A stretch of 64,000 nucleotides of DNA from Nocardia bhagyanarayanae. GTDB taxonomy: Bacteria > Actinomycetota > Actinomycetes > Mycobacteriales > Mycobacteriaceae. Location: assembly GCF_006716565.1 (NCBI RefSeq), contig NZ_VFPG01000001.1:5394001-5458000 (forward strand), given 5' to 3'. Below, piece by piece: positions 53,079 through 64,000 of the stretch. The notes beneath the pieces are model-generated. The model was not told the DNA's origin, made no database searches, and saw only the letters and a list, made by a program, of their open reading frames with translations. The number at the start of each line of letters is the position of its first letter. Position 1 is the stretch's first letter. The position numbers were made by a program, and so were the translations under genes.

Positions 53079-54397
53079 CGACGTTGACGCCGGTGCTCAC
53101 CAGGTACTGGGACGATCCGCAGTCCTGGACCATCGACACCTACCGTCGGCACGACGGTTACCAGGCGCTGCGCAAGGCCCTGCGGATGGAACCCGACCAG
53201 GTGATCCAGACGGTCAAGGACGCCGGACTGCGCGGGCGCGGCGGCGCGGGCTTCCCGACCGGCATGAAATGGAGCTTCATCCCGCAGGGCCCGGGACCCG
53301 ACGGCACGGTGAAACCGCACTACCTGGTGGTCAACGCCGACGAGTCGGAACCGGGTACCTGCAAGGACATTCCGCTCATGCTGGCCACGCCGCACGCGCT
53401 GATCGAGGGCGTGATCATCGCCGCCTACGCCATCCGCGCCGCCACCGCGTTCATCTACGTGCGCGGTGAAGTGGTGCCCGTGCTGCGCAGGTTGCAGGCG
53501 GCGGTCGCGCAGGCCTACGAGGCGGGCTATCTCGGTCGCGACATCCTCGGCTCCGGCTTCGATTTGGAGCTGATCGTGCACGCGGGCGCGGGCGCCTACA
53601 TCTGCGGCGAGGAGACCGCGCTGCTGGATTCCCTCGAGGGCCGCCGCGGCCAGCCCAGGCTGCGCCCGCCGTTCCCGGCCGTCGCGGGCCTCTACGCCTG
53701 CCCGACGGTGGTCAACAACGTGGAGTCCATCGCCAGCGTGCCGCCCATCATCCTCAACGGCACCGGCTGGTTCCGTTCCATGGGCAGCGAGAAGTCCCCC
53801 GGCTTCACCCTGTACTCGCTGTCCGGCCACGTGGCCAGGCCGGGACAGTACGAGGCGCCGCTCGGGATCACGCTGCGGGAGCTGCTCGGCTACGCGGGCG
53901 GCGTGCGCGCGGGCCACCGGGTGAAGTTCTGGACGCCCGGCGGGTCCTCCACGCCGCTGTTCACCGAGGAGCACCTGGACGTGCCGCTCGACTACGAGGG
54001 CGTCATGGGCGCGGGATCCATGCTGGGCACCAAGGCTTTACAGATCTTCGACGAAACCACCTGCGTGGTGCGCGCGGTGCTGCGCTGGACCGAGTTCTAC
54101 GCGCACGAGTCCTGCGGCAAGTGCACCCCGTGCCGGGAGGGCACCTACTGGCTGGTCCAGCTGCTGAGGCGGGTCGAGGAGGGCCGCGGCACCGAATCGG
54201 ATCTGGACAAGCTGCTCGACATCAGCGACAGCATCAACGGCAAATCGTTCTGCGCGCTGGGCGACGGCGCGGCCAGCCCGATTCTCTCCTCGCTGAAGCA
54301 CTTCCGCGAGGAGTACATCGACCATCTGCGCTCGGGCGGCTGCCCGTTCGATCCCGCGCGCTCGACGGCCTGGGCCGAGGAAGAAGGGGCTCGATGA
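53075..54397 (+). CDS. nuoF: NADH-quinone oxidoreductase subunit F
   Basis: A 440-residue subunit that binds NADH and FMN and holds one [4Fe-4S] cluster. The FMN/NADH region is [18 protein letters not shown], the FMN pocket continues in [16 protein letters not shown] and [18 protein letters not shown], and the cluster ligands are C347, C350 and C353 ([12 protein letters not shown]) with C393 ([10 protein letters not shown]). It overlaps nuoG by four bases. Confidence 0.97.
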   Translation: MTTLTPVLTRYWDDPQSWTIDTYRRHDGYQALRKALRMEPDQVIQTVKDAGLRGRGGAGFPTGMKWSFIPQGPGPDGTVKPHYLVVNADESEPGTCKDIPLMLATPHALIEGVIIAAYAIRAATAFIYVRGEVVPVLRRLQAAVAQAYEAGYLGRDILGSGFDLELIVHAGAGAYICGEETALLDSLEGRRGQPRLRPPFPAVAGLYACPTVVNNVESIASVPPIILNGTGWFRSMGSEKSPGFTLYSLSGHVARPGQYEAPLGITLRELLGYAGGVRAGHRVKFWTPGGSSTPLFTEEHLDVPLDYEGVMGAGSMLGTKALQIFDETTCVVRAVLRWTEFYAHESCGKCTPCREGTYWLVQLLRRVEEGRGTESDLDKLLDISDSINGKSFCALGDGAASPILSSLKHFREEYIDHLRSGGCPFDPARSTAWAEEEGAR

Positions 54398-56877
54398 CCG
54401 CGACTGTGAGTACCAATACGAGCGGGCTCGCGCCCGCGGATCTCGTCACCGTCGTCATCGACGGCACGTCCGTCAGCGTGCCCGCCGGAACCCTGGTGAT
54501 CCGCGCCGCGGAACTGATCGGCATCCAGATCCCGCGCTTCTGCGACCATCCGCTGCTCGATCCCGTCGGCGCCTGCCGCCAATGCCTGGTCGAGGTGGAG
54601 GGCCAGCGCAAGCCGGTCGCGTCCTGCACCCAGACCGTGGCCGACGGCATGATCGTGCACACGCAGCTGACCTCGCAGGCCGCCGAACGCGCGCAGGAAG
54701 GGGTGATGGAGCTCCTGCTCATCAACCACCCCCTGGACTGCCCCGTCTGCGACAAGGGCGGCGAGTGCCCGCTGCAGAACCAGGCCATGTCCTCCGGCCG
54801 CCCGGAGACCCGGTTCGACGGCGTGAAACGCACCTACCCCAAACCGATTCCGCTGTCCTCGGCCGTCCTGCTGGACCGGGAACGCTGCGTGCTGTGCGCT
54901 CGCTGCACCCGGTTCTCACAGCAGGTCGCGGGCGACCCGTTCATCGAGCTGATGGACCGCGGCGCACTCGAACAGGTCGGCACCGCGCAGGCCGAACCGT
55001 TCGACTCCTATTTCTCCGGCAACACGGTGCAGATCTGCCCGGTCGGCGCGCTCACCGGTACCAGCTACCGATTCCGCGCCCGCCCCTTCGATCTGGTCTC
55101 CAGCCCCAGCGTGTGTGAGCACTGCGCCTCCGGTTGCGCGCAGCGCACCGATCACCGCCGCGGCAAGGTGCTGCGCCGGCTCGCGGGCGACGACCCGCAG
55201 GTCAACGAGGAATGGAACTGCGACAAGGGACGCTGGGCGTTCGCCTACGCCACCGAACGCGACCGCCTCACCACCCCCTTGGTGCGCGGCTGGGACGGCA
55301 CCCTGCATCCGGCGTCCTGGTCCGAGGCGCTCGCCGCCGCGGCCGAAGGGTTGGCCGCCGCGCACGGCAACGCCGGTGTGCTCGTCGGCGGACGGGTGAC
55401 CGAGGAAGACGCCTACGCCTACTCGAAGTTCGCGCGAATCGCCCTCGGCACCAACGACATCGACTTCCGTATCCGTCCGCATTCGGCGGAGGAAGCCGAT
55501 TTCCTCGCCGCCCGTGTCGCGGGACAAGGCCGCACCGTCGACTACGACGGTCTGGAGCGGGCCCCGATCGTGCTGCTCGTCGGCTTCGAGCCCGAGGAAG
55601 AGTCCCCGATCGTCTACCTGCGGTTGCGCAAGGCCGCCCGCAAGCGCGGCCTGCCCGTCTACTCGCTGGCGCCGTACGCCTCGCGTGGCCTGGAGCGCAT
55701 GTCGGGCACCCTGATTCCGGCGATGCCCGGCGCCGAGCCGCACCTGATGGAGGCGCTTCGCACGGGCGAGGTTTCGTTCGACGGCAGCCAATCCGAGGCG
55801 ATGGCCGCGGCCGCGCGACTGTTGCGCAGTCCCGGCGCGGTCATCATGGTCGGTGAGCGCATGGCGGGCATCCCCGGCGCGCTGTCGGCCGCCGTCCGGC
55901 TGGCCGAGGAGACCGGCGCCGCGCTGGCGTGGGTGCCGCGGCGGGCGGGCGAGCGCGGCGCGGTCGAAGCGGGGGCGCTTCCCGGCCTGCTGCCCGGCGG
56001 ACGGCCGGTGGCCGATCCGCTTGCGAGGCAACAGGTTCGCGAGATCTGGAACGTCGACGAACTGCCGGTCACGGCGGGACGCGACACCGCGGCCATCTTG
56101 GACGCCGCGCCGACCCTGGGCGCGCTGGTCGTCGGCGGCGTCGATGTCGCCGACCTGCCCGACCCGAACGCCGCGCTCACCGCCATCGACGCGGCACGCT
56201 TCGTCGTCAGCCTGGAACTGCGGCACAGCGCCGTCACCGAGCGCGCCGACGTGGTCTTCCCGGTGGCCGCGACCATGGAGAAGTCCGGCACCTTCCGCAA
56301 CTGGGAGGGCAGGCCGCGCCGGTTCGACGCCGCGCTCGGCGAATCCACCGTGCGCCGCACCGCCGCACCGCTGTCCGATCAGCGGGTGCTGCAAGCCATA
56401 GCCGGCGAGATGCGGGTGCGCCTCGACCTTCCCGACACCGCGGCGGCGCGCGCCGAACTCGCCGCGCTCGGCGCCTGGGACGGGCAGCCCGTCGCCGCGC
56501 CCGCGCACCGGCCGCATCCGATCACCCAGCCCCGTGCGGGCAGCGCGGTGTTGGCGGGCTGGCGGATGCTGCTCGACCTGGGCCGCATGCAGGACGGCGA
56601 ACCGAATCTGGCGGGCATCGCCCGTCCGCCGGTGGTCCGGCTCTCCCCGGCGACCGCCGCCGAGATCGGCGCGGCCGACGACGATCCGGTCACCATCACC
56701 TCCGAGCGCGGCATGCTCACGCTGCCGTTGCTGATCACCGACATGCCCGATCGGGTGGTGTGGCTGCCGCTGAATTCCCCCGGCAGCTCCGTGCCCGAAC
56801 AGCTTGCCACCCAGCCGGGCGGCGTCGTGCAAGTACGCCACGCCGACGAGAGGATGAAGGAACACCGCCATGAGTGA
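54394..56877 (+). CDS. nuoG: NADH-quinone oxidoreductase subunit G
   Basis: An 827-residue subunit. The N-terminal part has a plant-type [2Fe-2S] domain ([36 protein letters not shown]), then His/Cys [4Fe-4S] sites ([40 protein letters not shown]) and an additional [10 protein letters not shown] motif. The rest is a molybdopterin-oxidoreductase-like domain without clear cofactor residues. It ends 8 bases into nuoH. Confidence 0.97.
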   Translation: MTATVSTNTSGLAPADLVTVVIDGTSVSVPAGTLVIRAAELIGIQIPRFCDHPLLDPVGACRQCLVEVEGQRKPVASCTQTVADGMIVHTQLTSQAAERAQEGVMELLLINHPLDCPVCDKGGECPLQNQAMSSGRPETRFDGVKRTYPKPIPLSSAVLLDRERCVLCARCTRFSQQVAGDPFIELMDRGALEQVGTAQAEPFDSYFSGNTVQICPVGALTGTSYRFRARPFDLVSSPSVCEHCASGCAQRTDHRRGKVLRRLAGDDPQVNEEWNCDKGRWAFAYATERDRLTTPLVRGWDGTLHPASWSEALAAAAEGLAAAHGNAGVLVGGRVTEEDAYAYSKFARIALGTNDIDFRIRPHSAEEADFLAARVAGQGRTVDYDGLERAPIVLLVGFEPEEESPIVYLRLRKAARKRGLPVYSLAPYASRGLERMSGTLIPAMPGAEPHLMEALRTGEVSFDGSQSEAMAAAARLLRSPGAVIMVGERMAGIPGALSAAVRLAEETGAALAWVPRRAGERGAVEAGALPGLLPGGRPVADPLARQQVREIWNVDELPVTAGRDTAAILDAAPTLGALVVGGVDVADLPDPNAALTAIDAARFVVSLELRHSAVTERADVVFPVAATMEKSGTFRNWEGRPRRFDAALGESTVRRTAAPLSDQRVLQAIAGEMRVRLDLPDTAAARAELAALGAWDGQPVAAPAHRPHPITQPRAGSAVLAGWRMLLDLGRMQDGEPNLAGIARPPVVRLSPATAAEIGAADDDPVTITSERGMLTLPLLITDMPDRVVWLPLNSPGSSVPEQLATQPGGVVQVRHADERMKEHRHE

Positions 56878-58681
56878 TCTCTCCCTCTTCGGCCACGATC
56901 CCCTGTGGCTCGTCATCGCCAAATCCCTGGCGATCTTCGTCTTCCTGCTGCTCACCCCGATGATCGCGGTGCTCGCGGAACGAAAGATCGTGGCGCGCAT
57001 GCAGATGCGCGTCGGCCCCAACCGCGTCGGCCCCAAGGGCTCTCTGCAGAGCATCGCCGACGGCGTGAAGATGGCACTCAAAGAGGACATCGTCCCCGCC
57101 ATCGTGGACAAGCCGATCTACATCCTGGCGCCGATCATCGCGGCCATTCCCGCGTTCATGGCCTTCGCGGTGATCCCGTTCGGCGGTGAGGTCTCCATCG
57201 CGGGCCACACCACCGCACTGCAGCTGACCGATATGCCGGTGGGCGTGCTCTACATCCTCGCCATCACCTCGATCGGCGTGTACGGCATCGTGCTGGCGGG
57301 CTGGGCGTCCGGCTCGACCTACCCGCTGCTCGGCGGACTGCGTTCGACGGCGCAGGTCATCTCCTACGAGATCGCGATGGCGCTGTGCTTCGCCGCGGTG
57401 TTCCTGCACGCGGGGACGATGGCGACCTCCGGCATCGTCGCCGCTCAATACGGCACCTGGTACGTCTTCCTGCTGCTGCCCTCGTTCCTGATCTACTGCG
57501 TATCGATGGTCGGTGAGACCAACCGGGCGCCGTTCGACTTGCCGGAGGCCGAGGGCGAACTGGTCGGCGGCTTCCACACCGAGTACTCCTCGCTGAAGTT
57601 CGCCATGTTCATGCTCGCCGAATACGTGAACATGGCAACGGTTTCGGCGCTGGCGACCACGCTGTTCCTCGGCGGCTGGCACGCGCCGTGGCCGATCAAC
57701 ATGTGGTCGGGCGCGAACACCGGCTGGTGGGGCCTGCTGTGGTTCACCGCCAAGGTGTGGACGTTCCTGTTCGTGTTCATCTGGTTGCGCGGCACGCTGC
57801 CGCGTCTGCGCTACGACCAGTTCATGAACCTGGGCTGGAAGCTGCTCATCCCGGTGTCGCTGCTGTGGGTCATGCTCGTCGCCGCGGCCCGTGTGCTGGA
57901 CAACGAGGGCTTCGCCTGGGCGACCGCCGCCATGATCGTCGCGGGCGTGCTGATCACGGCGCTGATGATCGGGATGTTCCTGCGGGCCGGACGCCGACCG
58001 GGCGCCCCGCCGCTCGTCGACGAGCCCGAGGCCGACGAGCACGCGCCGAGCGGCGTCTTCCTCGGCTTCCCGACACCGCCGCTGCCCGCCGACGTCCGCC
58101 ACGTCGACGCGACGAAAGGTCACCCGCTGGAACCGCTTTCTGGTTTCGCGGTCACCGCGCTCACCATGTTCAAGAAGCCGAACACCGAGTTCTACCCCGA
58201 GCACAAGGTGCCGACCGCGCCCCGCTATCACGGCCGCCACCAGCTCAACCGTCATCCCGACGGTCTGGAGAAGTGCATCGGCTGCGAGCTGTGCGCCTGG
58301 GCCTGCCCAGCCGACGCGATCTACGTGGAAGGCGCGGACAACACCGAGACCGAACGCTTCTCCCCCGGCGAACGTTACGGCCGCGTCTACCAGATCAACT
58401 ACCTGCGCTGCATCGGCTGCGGCCTGTGCATCGAGGCCTGCCCTACGCGAGCGCTCACCATGACCAACGAGTACGAGCTCGCCGACGACAACCGCGCCGA
58501 CCTCATCTACGAGAAGGACCGGCTGCTCGCGCCGCTGGAACCGGGCATGACCGCACCGCCGCACGAGATGTACCCCGGGACGACCGAGGGCGACTACTAC
58601 CGCGGCACCCTCCCCGGCGCGGACGCCGAAACCGACGAGCAGCAGCCCGCGACAGCAGGCGCGGAAGGAGGGACGCGGTGA
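56870..58681 (+). CDS. nuoHI: fused NuoH-NuoI: membrane subunit H joined to 2x[4Fe-4S] subunit I
   Basis: One uninterrupted 603-residue frame. Residues 1 to about 372 are NuoH with eight or more membrane helices ([44 protein letters not shown]). A Pro/Ala-rich linker (about 373-419) follows, ending [15 protein letters not shown]. Residues about 420-603 are NuoI with two clusters: C469, C472, C475, C479 ([14 protein letters not shown]) and C514, C517, C520, C524 ([13 protein letters not shown]). NuoI normally is a separate gene. No stop lies between them. A separate NuoI from a CTG codon at 58127-58129, preceded by GAAAGG at 58114-58119, cannot be excluded, nor can an internal ATG at 58166 that would cut the amphipathic helix. 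Confidence 0.85.
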   Translation: MSDLSLFGHDPLWLVIAKSLAIFVFLLLTPMIAVLAERKIVARMQMRVGPNRVGPKGSLQSIADGVKMALKEDIVPAIVDKPIYILAPIIAAIPAFMAFAVIPFGGEVSIAGHTTALQLTDMPVGVLYILAITSIGVYGIVLAGWASGSTYPLLGGLRSTAQVISYEIAMALCFAAVFLHAGTMATSGIVAAQYGTWYVFLLLPSFLIYCVSMVGETNRAPFDLPEAEGELVGGFHTEYSSLKFAMFMLAEYVNMATVSALATTLFLGGWHAPWPINMWSGANTGWWGLLWFTAKVWTFLFVFIWLRGTLPRLRYDQFMNLGWKLLIPVSLLWVMLVAAARVLDNEGFAWATAAMIVAGVLITALMIGMFLRAGRRPGAPPLVDEPEADEHAPSGVFLGFPTPPLPADVRHVDATKGHPLEPLSGFAVTALTMFKKPNTEFYPEHKVPTAPRYHGRHQLNRHPDGLEKCIGCELCAWACPADAIYVEGADNTETERFSPGERYGRVYQINYLRCIGCGLCIEACPTRALTMTNEYELADDNRADLIYEKDRLLAPLEPGMTAPPHEMYPGTTEGDYYRGTLPGADAETDEQQPATAGAEGGTR

Positions 58682-59511
58682 CAATACTGATGGCCGCCGA
58701 GCCACTGACCCGCACATCCACCGGCGAGGCCGTGCAGTTCTGGATCCTGGCCCCGCTCGCCGTCCTCGGCGCGCTCGGCATGGTGTTCGCGGCCAAGGCC
58801 GTGCACTCCGCGATCTGCCTGGCCGCCACCATGATCACGCTGGCGGTGTTCTACATCGCCCAGGACGCGCTGTTCCTCGGCGTGGTGCAGATCGTGGTCT
58901 ACACCGGCGCGGTGATGATGCTGTTCCTGTTCGTGCTCATGCTGGTGGGCGTCGACTCCGTGGAATCGTTGAAGGAGACCCTGCGCGGCCAGCGCTTCGC
59001 CGCCGCCGCGGTGGGGCTCGGTTTCGGCTTCCTGTTCGTCAGCGGCATCGCCGCCGGCGTCCGGAACTCCGGAATCCGCTTCCCCGCCAGCGGTTTCGCC
59101 GGTCGCGACGTGATCGGCGAACTCGCCGAGCTGATCTTCGTCCGGTACGTGTGGGCCTTCGAACTCACCGGCGCGCTGCTCATCACCGCCACCATCGGCG
59201 CGATGGTGCTCGCGCACCGCGAACACTTCGGGCCGCGGATGGACCAGCGTGAACTGTCCCGCAGGCGGTTCCGCGACGGCAAGAGCCGCGCGACTCCGCT
59301 GCCGACGCCCGGCGTCTACGCCAGGCACAACGCGGTGGACATTCCCGCCAGGCTGCCCGACGGCTCGTTCGAGGAGCTGTCGGTCAGCACCATCCTGCGG
59401 CACCGCCGCACCAGGGCGCTGACCGAGGCGGCCGTCATCTCGGTCGGCTCCGGCGACGGTGACGCGAAGACCAACGGCCACGAACCCGCCGACGAGGAAG
59501 GCACCCGGTGA
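58678..59511 (+). CDS. nuoJ: NADH-quinone oxidoreductase subunit J
   Basis: A 277-residue membrane subunit with five helices in the first 170 residues (including [44 protein letters not shown]). The C-terminal 100 residues are a hydrophilic extension, longer than in enterobacteria and typical of actinobacteria. Its GTG overlaps the nuoHI stop. Confidence 0.95.
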   Translation: MTILMAAEPLTRTSTGEAVQFWILAPLAVLGALGMVFAAKAVHSAICLAATMITLAVFYIAQDALFLGVVQIVVYTGAVMMLFLFVLMLVGVDSVESLKETLRGQRFAAAAVGLGFGFLFVSGIAAGVRNSGIRFPASGFAGRDVIGELAELIFVRYVWAFELTGALLITATIGAMVLAHREHFGPRMDQRELSRRRFRDGKSRATPLPTPGVYARHNAVDIPARLPDGSFEELSVSTILRHRRTRALTEAAVISVGSGDGDAKTNGHEPADEEGTR

Positions 59512-59807
59512 ACCCCGAGAACTATCTGTTCCTGTCCGCCCTGCTGTTCACGATCGGCGCGGCCGGAGTGCTGTTGCGGCGCAACGCGATCGTGGTGTTC
59601 ATGTGCATCGAGCTGATGCTCAACGCGGTGAACCTGGCCTTCGTCACCTTCGCGCGGCTGCACGCGAACCTGGACGGCCAGGTGTTCGCGTTCTTCACGA
59701 TGGTGGTCGCCGCCGCCGAGGTGGTCGTCGGCCTCGCCATCATCATGACCATCTTCCGCGCCCGCCGCTCGACCTCGGTCGACGACGCCAACCTGCTGAA
59801 GTTCTGA
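59508..59807 (+). CDS. nuoK: NADH-quinone oxidoreductase subunit K
   Basis: A 99-residue, three-helix subunit: [46 protein letters not shown] has the two conserved membrane glutamates used in proton pumping (CIELML and the later [10 protein letters not shown]). The ATG... GTGA-type overlap with nuoJ is four bases. Confidence 0.96.
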   Translation: MNPENYLFLSALLFTIGAAGVLLRRNAIVVFMCIELMLNAVNLAFVTFARLHANLDGQVFAFFTMVVAAAEVVVGLAIIMTIFRARRSTSVDDANLLKF

Positions 59808-59808
59808 C

Positions 59809-61695
59809 GTGGATACCGCGATCCTGACGCTGCTGCCCGCGCTGCCGCTGGCCGGGGCCGTCGTACTGCTGCTCCTCGGGCGCGCCGCCGACAAGTGGGG
59901 CCATCTGCTCGGTTGCCTCGCCGCGCTGGCCTCCTTCGGCGTGGCCGTGTGGGCGTTCGTCGTCATGCTCGGGCGCGACGGCGCCGAGCGGGCGGTGAAC
60001 GCGGATTTGTTCAGCTGGGTGCCGGTGAGCGGCCTGCAAGTGGACTTCGGCCTCCAAATCGACCAGCTGTCCATGTGTTTCGCGCTGCTGATCACCGGTG
60101 TCGGCTCGCTGATCCACCTGTACTCGATCGGGTACATGAGCCACGATCCGGACCGGCGGCGGTTCTTCGCCTACCTCAACCTGTTCCTCGCGGCCATGCT
60201 GCTACTGGTGCTGGCGAACAACTACCTGGTGCTCTACCTCGGCTGGGAGGGCGTCGGTCTCGCCTCCTACCTGCTGATCGGCTTCTGGTACGGAAAGCCT
60301 TCCGCCGCGACGGCCGCCAAGAAGGCGTTCGTGGTGAACCGGGTCGGCGACATGGGCTTGGCCCTGGCCATGATGGCGATGTTCGCGACCTTCGGCTCGA
60401 TCGGGTTCGGCGAGGTGTTCGCCGCCGCGCCGGGCGCGAGCGAGGGCACGCTCACCGCGATCGGCCTGCTGCTGTTGCTCGCCGCATGCGGCAAGTCCGC
60501 GCAGGTGCCGCTGCAATCCTGGCTCGGTGACGCGATGGAGGGCCCGACGCCGGTGTCGGCGCTCATCCACGCCGCCACCATGGTCACCGCCGGCGTCTAC
60601 CTGATCGCGCGGTCCAACGTGATCTTCGACCTCGCGCCGAACGCCCAGCTGGCCGTGGTGCTCGTCGGCGCGGTGACGCTGCTGTTCGGCGCGATCGTCG
60701 GCTGCGCCAAGGACGACATCAAGAAGGCGCTGGCCGCGTCCACCATGAGCCAGATCGGGTACATGGTGCTCGCGGCGGGCCTCGGCCCCGCCGGCTACGC
60801 CTTCGCGATCATGCACCTGCTCACCCACGGCTTCTTCAAGGCGGGCCTGTTCCTCGGCGCGGGCTCGGTGATGCACGCGATGGACGACGAGGTCGACATG
60901 CGCCGCTACGGCGGACTGCGCAAATTCCTGCCGATCACCTACGTCACCTTCGGGCTCGGCTACCTCGCGATCATCGGGGTGCCGCCGTTCGCGGGGTTCT
61001 TCTCCAAGGACAAGATCATCGAGGTTGCCTTCAACCAGGGCGGCGCGGCCGGTTACGCACTCGGCACGGTCACTTTGCTCGGTGCGGGTCTCACCGCGTT
61101 CTACATGACGCGGGTGATGCTGATGACGTTCTTCGGCTCGCCACGTTGGAAGCCCGACACGCATCCGCACGAGGCTCCCGCGGTGATGACCGGGCCGATG
61201 ATCCTGCTTGCCATCGGCTCGCTCGCGTCGGGCCTGGTGTTCGTGCTCGGCAACGCGCTGGTGAACTGGCTCGAACCGGTGGTCGGCGCGCACCACGGCG
61301 AGGAGGTCGTGCCCGCGGGCGTGGTCACCGCCCTCGCGCTGGCCGTCGTCTCGGTCGGCGTCACCGTCGCCTACAGCCAGTACGCGCAACGTGACATCCC
61401 CGAGACCGCACCGCAGGAGGTGTCGGCGCTGACCGTCGCCGCCCGCAAGGATCTCTACGGCGACGCGGTCAACGAGGGCGTGTTCATGCGTCCCGGCCAG
61501 CACCTCACCCGGTCGCTGGTGTTCGTCGACAACCGCGGCATCGACGGGATCGTCAACGGCACGGCCGCGCTGATCGGCGGGCTCTCGGCTCGCGTCCGCC
61601 GGGTCCAGTCCGGATTCGTGCGGTCCTACGCCCTGTCCATGTTCACCGGCGCGGCCCTGGTGGCCGCCGCCCTGCTGGCGGTGAGGATCTGGTGA
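59809..61695 (+). CDS. nuoL: NADH-quinone oxidoreductase subunit L
   Basis: A 628-residue antiporter-like proton-pumping subunit. Key segments are [20 protein letters not shown] (conserved Glu), [32 protein letters not shown] and [37 protein letters not shown]. The end carries the long lateral-helix region. GTG start one base after the nuoK stop. Confidence 0.97.
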   Translation: MDTAILTLLPALPLAGAVVLLLLGRAADKWGHLLGCLAALASFGVAVWAFVVMLGRDGAERAVNADLFSWVPVSGLQVDFGLQIDQLSMCFALLITGVGSLIHLYSIGYMSHDPDRRRFFAYLNLFLAAMLLLVLANNYLVLYLGWEGVGLASYLLIGFWYGKPSAATAAKKAFVVNRVGDMGLALAMMAMFATFGSIGFGEVFAAAPGASEGTLTAIGLLLLLAACGKSAQVPLQSWLGDAMEGPTPVSALIHAATMVTAGVYLIARSNVIFDLAPNAQLAVVLVGAVTLLFGAIVGCAKDDIKKALAASTMSQIGYMVLAAGLGPAGYAFAIMHLLTHGFFKAGLFLGAGSVMHAMDDEVDMRRYGGLRKFLPITYVTFGLGYLAIIGVPPFAGFFSKDKIIEVAFNQGGAAGYALGTVTLLGAGLTAFYMTRVMLMTFFGSPRWKPDTHPHEAPAVMTGPMILLAIGSLASGLVFVLGNALVNWLEPVVGAHHGEEVVPAGVVTALALAVVSVGVTVAYSQYAQRDIPETAPQEVSALTVAARKDLYGDAVNEGVFMRPGQHLTRSLVFVDNRGIDGIVNGTAALIGGLSARVRRVQSGFVRSYALSMFTGAALVAAALLAVRIW

Positions 61696-63314
61696 CTACC
61701 TATCCCTGGTTGACCACCCTCTGGCTGATTCCGGTCGTCGGCGCGGTCGTCGTGCTGGCGTTGCCCGCCGCGCGGCGGGTGCTGGCACGCAGTGTGGCGC
61801 TGACCTTCTCGGTCGCCGCGCTGGTGCTCGCCGTCGTACTCGCCACGCGCTTCGAGCCCGGCGGTGAGCAGTACCAGTTCATCGAATCGCACGAGTGGAT
61901 CCCCGCTTTCGGCGCCGGATACACCCTCGGCTTGGACGGCATCGCGCTGGTGCTCGTGCTGCTCACGACCGCGCTGGTGCCGCTGCTGATCCTGGCGGGC
62001 TGGCACGACGACCGCGCGGCGGGCTCCGGCAAGCGGGTGGCGCACACCTACGTGGCGCTGATCCTGCTCGTCGAGGCGATGGTGCTCGTCTCCTTCCTGT
62101 CGCTGGACATCCTGCTGTTCTACGTCTTCTTCGAGGCCATGCTCATCCCGATGTACTTCCTCATCGGCGGCTTCGGGCCCAAGACGGCGGATGTGCAGCT
62201 GCGCCAGCAGCGTTCGCGGGCGGCGGTGAAGTTCCTGCTGTACAACCTGTTCGGCGGACTGATCATGCTGGCCGCGGTCATCGGTCTCTACGTGCTGACC
62301 GCACGCGAGGGCATCGGCGCGGACGGTGCGGGCACCTTCGACTTCCGCACCGTGGTCGCCGCCGCCAATGCCGGCGAGCTCGGCGCGGGTCCGGCGGTGC
62401 TCAACGCCCTGTTCCTCGGGTTCATGTTCGCCTTCGCCGTGAAGGCGCCGCTGTGGCCGCTGCACACCTGGCTGCCCGACGCGGCGGTCGCCGCGACACC
62501 GTCCAGTGCCGTGCTGATGATGGCGGTGGTCGACAAGGTGGGCACCTTCGGCATGCTGCGCTACTGCCTGCTGCTGTTCCCCGACGCCTCGGGAACCTAT
62601 GCGCCGCTGGTGATCACGCTCGCGGTGGTCGGCATCGTCTACGGTGCGCTGCTGGCGATCGGCCAGACCGACGTGATGCGGCTCATCGCCTACACCTCGA
62701 TCTCGCACTTCGGCTTCATCATCCTCGGCATCTTCGCCATGACCAGTCAGGCGCAGACGGGCGCGACGCTTTACATGATCAACCACGGCGTCTCCACCGC
62801 CGCGCTGTTCCTGATCGCCGGGTTCCTCGTCTCGCGGCGCGGCACCCGGGTCATCGCCGAGTACGGCGGGGTGCAGAAGGTGGCGCCGGTGCTGGCCGAG
62901 ACGTTCCTCATCGCGGGTCTGGCCACGCTGTCGCTGCCCGGCCTCGCGCCGTTCGTCAGCGAATTCCTCGTATTGGTCGGCACTTTCAGCCGCTACCAGG
63001 TGGCCGCGATCATCGCGACCGCCGCGCTGGTGCTCGCCGCGATCTACGTGCTGTGGATGTACCAGCGGATGATGACGGGTCCGGTGCAGAAGGGCAACGA
63101 GAACCTCCACGATCTGGTACCCCGAGAAATGCTCGTCGTCGCACCGCTGATCGCGGCGCTGCTGTTCCTCGGCCTCTATCCGAAACCGGTGCTGGACTTC
63201 ATCGATCCCGCCGTCGGCCAGACACTGACCACCATCGGCCGCCACGATCCCGCGCCGACGGTTCCGGCGCCCGCAGCGGGCGCGGCGAACCTCCAGGAAG
63301 GAGGGCACAAGTGA
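61692..63314 (+). CDS. nuoM: NADH-quinone oxidoreductase subunit M
   Basis: A 540-residue antiporter-like subunit: [20 protein letters not shown] (conserved Glu), [41 protein letters not shown] and [27 protein letters not shown] start overlaps nuoL by four bases; its stop overlaps nuoN by four. Confidence 0.97.
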   Translation: MTTYPWLTTLWLIPVVGAVVVLALPAARRVLARSVALTFSVAALVLAVVLATRFEPGGEQYQFIESHEWIPAFGAGYTLGLDGIALVLVLLTTALVPLLILAGWHDDRAAGSGKRVAHTYVALILLVEAMVLVSFLSLDILLFYVFFEAMLIPMYFLIGGFGPKTADVQLRQQRSRAAVKFLLYNLFGGLIMLAAVIGLYVLTAREGIGADGAGTFDFRTVVAAANAGELGAGPAVLNALFLGFMFAFAVKAPLWPLHTWLPDAAVAATPSSAVLMMAVVDKVGTFGMLRYCLLLFPDASGTYAPLVITLAVVGIVYGALLAIGQTDVMRLIAYTSISHFGFIILGIFAMTSQAQTGATLYMINHGVSTAALFLIAGFLVSRRGTRVIAEYGGVQKVAPVLAETFLIAGLATLSLPGLAPFVSEFLVLVGTFSRYQVAAIIATAALVLAAIYVLWMYQRMMTGPVQKGNENLHDLVPREMLVVAPLIAALLFLGLYPKPVLDFIDPAVGQTLTTIGRHDPAPTVPAPAAGAANLQEGGHK

Positions 63315-64000
63315 GCACCCACTCGATCCCGCTCGCCGCGTCCGTGCCCGCGCCCAGCATCGAATACGGCGCGCTCGCACCGATGCTCATCGTGTTCGGC
63401 GTCGCGGTGGCCGCGGTGCTGGTGGAGGCGTTCGTCGCGCGGCGGTACCGCTACGGCACCCAGGTGTGGCTCAGCCTGATCGGTCTCGCGGCGGCGTTGG
63501 CGGCCGTCGTCCGGTTGGCGGGCACCGAGTCGACCGCGGTGGCCGGTGCCGTTGCGATCGACGGGGTGACTCTGTTCTTGCAGGGCACCATCCTGGTGGT
63601 CTCGATCCTCGGCGTGCTGTTCATCGCCGAACGCGGCGCGCAACCGCGCGCGCAGGCGCGATCCGGTCCGGGGACCTGGAGCCTGGCCGCGGCGACCGTC
63701 GGTCGCGGCGCGGACGCGTTCACCCCGCAGGCGTCGGCGGTCCCTGGCAGCGCGGACGAGCAGGCCGCGGTCCGCGCGGGCATCGCGACGACCGAGGTCT
63801 TCCCACTCACCCTTTTCGCGGTCGGCGGGCTGTTGCTCTTCCCCGCGTCGAACGATCTGCTGACGATGTTCGTCGCGCTGGAAGTGCTGTCGCTGCCGCT
63901 GTATCTACTGTGCGGGCTGGCGCGGCGCAAGCGACTGCTCTCCCAGGAGGCGGCGCTGAAATACTTCCTGCTGGGGGCTTTTTCGTCGGCGTTCTTCCTG
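63311..64000 (+). CDS. nuoN: NADH-quinone oxidoreductase subunit N, C-terminus beyond window
   Basis: The first 230 codons, starting at GTG 63311. Helices are visible (LAPMLIVFGVAVAAVLVEAFVARR; FLQGTILVVSILGVLFIAE; EVFPLTLFAVGGLLLFPASNDLLTMFVALEVLSLPLYLLCGLAR), with the conserved Glu in FVALEVLSLP. The frame runs to the right edge without a stop. A Ser/Ala-rich insertion (about residues 115-150) between early helices is longer than in enterobacteria. Confidence 0.94.
   Translation, partial: MSTHSIPLAASVPAPSIEYGALAPMLIVFGVAVAAVLVEAFVARRYRYGTQVWLSLIGLAAALAAVVRLAGTESTAVAGAVAIDGVTLFLQGTILVVSILGVLFIAERGAQPRAQARSGPGTWSLAAATVGRGADAFTPQASAVPGSADEQAAVRAGIATTEVFPLTLFAVGGLLLFPASNDLLTMFVALEVLSLPLYLLCGLARRKRLLSQEAALKYFLLGAFSSAFFL

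Noticed and set aside
61626..63380. A 584-codon minus-strand frame opposite nuoM
   Set aside because: Same codon-bias artefact, low-complexity and unrelated to any family.

Overview
This is a high-GC actinobacterial chromosome segment with no rRNA, tRNA, CRISPR, phage or insertion-sequence signal. The strong G/C third-position bias, the frequent GTG starts, the ATGA/GTGA overlaps, an F420-type luciferase-like oxidoreductase, a 'conservon' and a mycobacterial-style nuo operon preceded by an Rv3143-like receiver protein all point to Mycobacteriales, most likely a Nocardia-like organism. The genus is inferred, not shown.

Layout. 1-10.6 kb: the start of a UvrA-like ABC ATPase running off the left edge, a methyltransferase, an SDR/small membrane protein/LLM oxidoreductase run with a divergent TetR regulator and tandem operator palindromes, a phosphodiesterase-like enzyme, a lipoprotein, an MmcQ/YjbR protein, and a GAF regulator next to a ThcA-type aldehyde dehydrogenase and its DUF779 partner. 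10.6-16.2 kb: a GabD2-like dehydrogenase and a four-gene conservon (sensor kinase, roadblock, DUF742, GTPase). 16.2-19.7 kb: an operon of a PEP-synthase-like protein with two small membrane proteins, then a small secreted peptide. 20-24.2 kb: DUF2867 and Nudix proteins, and an HxlR regulator divergent from a thioesterase and an MFS exporter. 24.2-29.7 kb: a DrrAB-type ABC exporter with a divergent TetR and a perfect 44-bp palindrome, then a scar holding two truncated genes, then an alpha/beta hydrolase whose upstream region carries three 21-bp palindromes, with a TetR gene beyond it. 29.7-34.1 kb: an AlkZ-like glycosylase, a BlaI/M56 pair and an SOS-controlled dinB.

34.1-40.1 kb is a Calvin-cycle island: red-type RuBisCO large and small subunits, the activase CbbX, class I fructose-bisphosphatase and phosphoribulokinase in one operon, with a divergent LysR (CbbR-like) gene. 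40.1-44.7 kb holds two paralogous pairs, each an NDH-2-like flavoprotein with an ECF41-type sigma factor, and similar ECF41-like promoters lie upstream of both flavoproteins. 44.7-48.2 kb is an operon of unknown function: a large NAD/FAD-binding protein, a four-helix membrane protein and an FHA protein.

48.3-64 kb is the complex I operon nuoA-N, complete except that nuoN is cut by the right edge. Adjacent genes mostly overlap by 1-8 bases. The main oddity is that NuoH and NuoI form one uninterrupted 603-residue reading frame.
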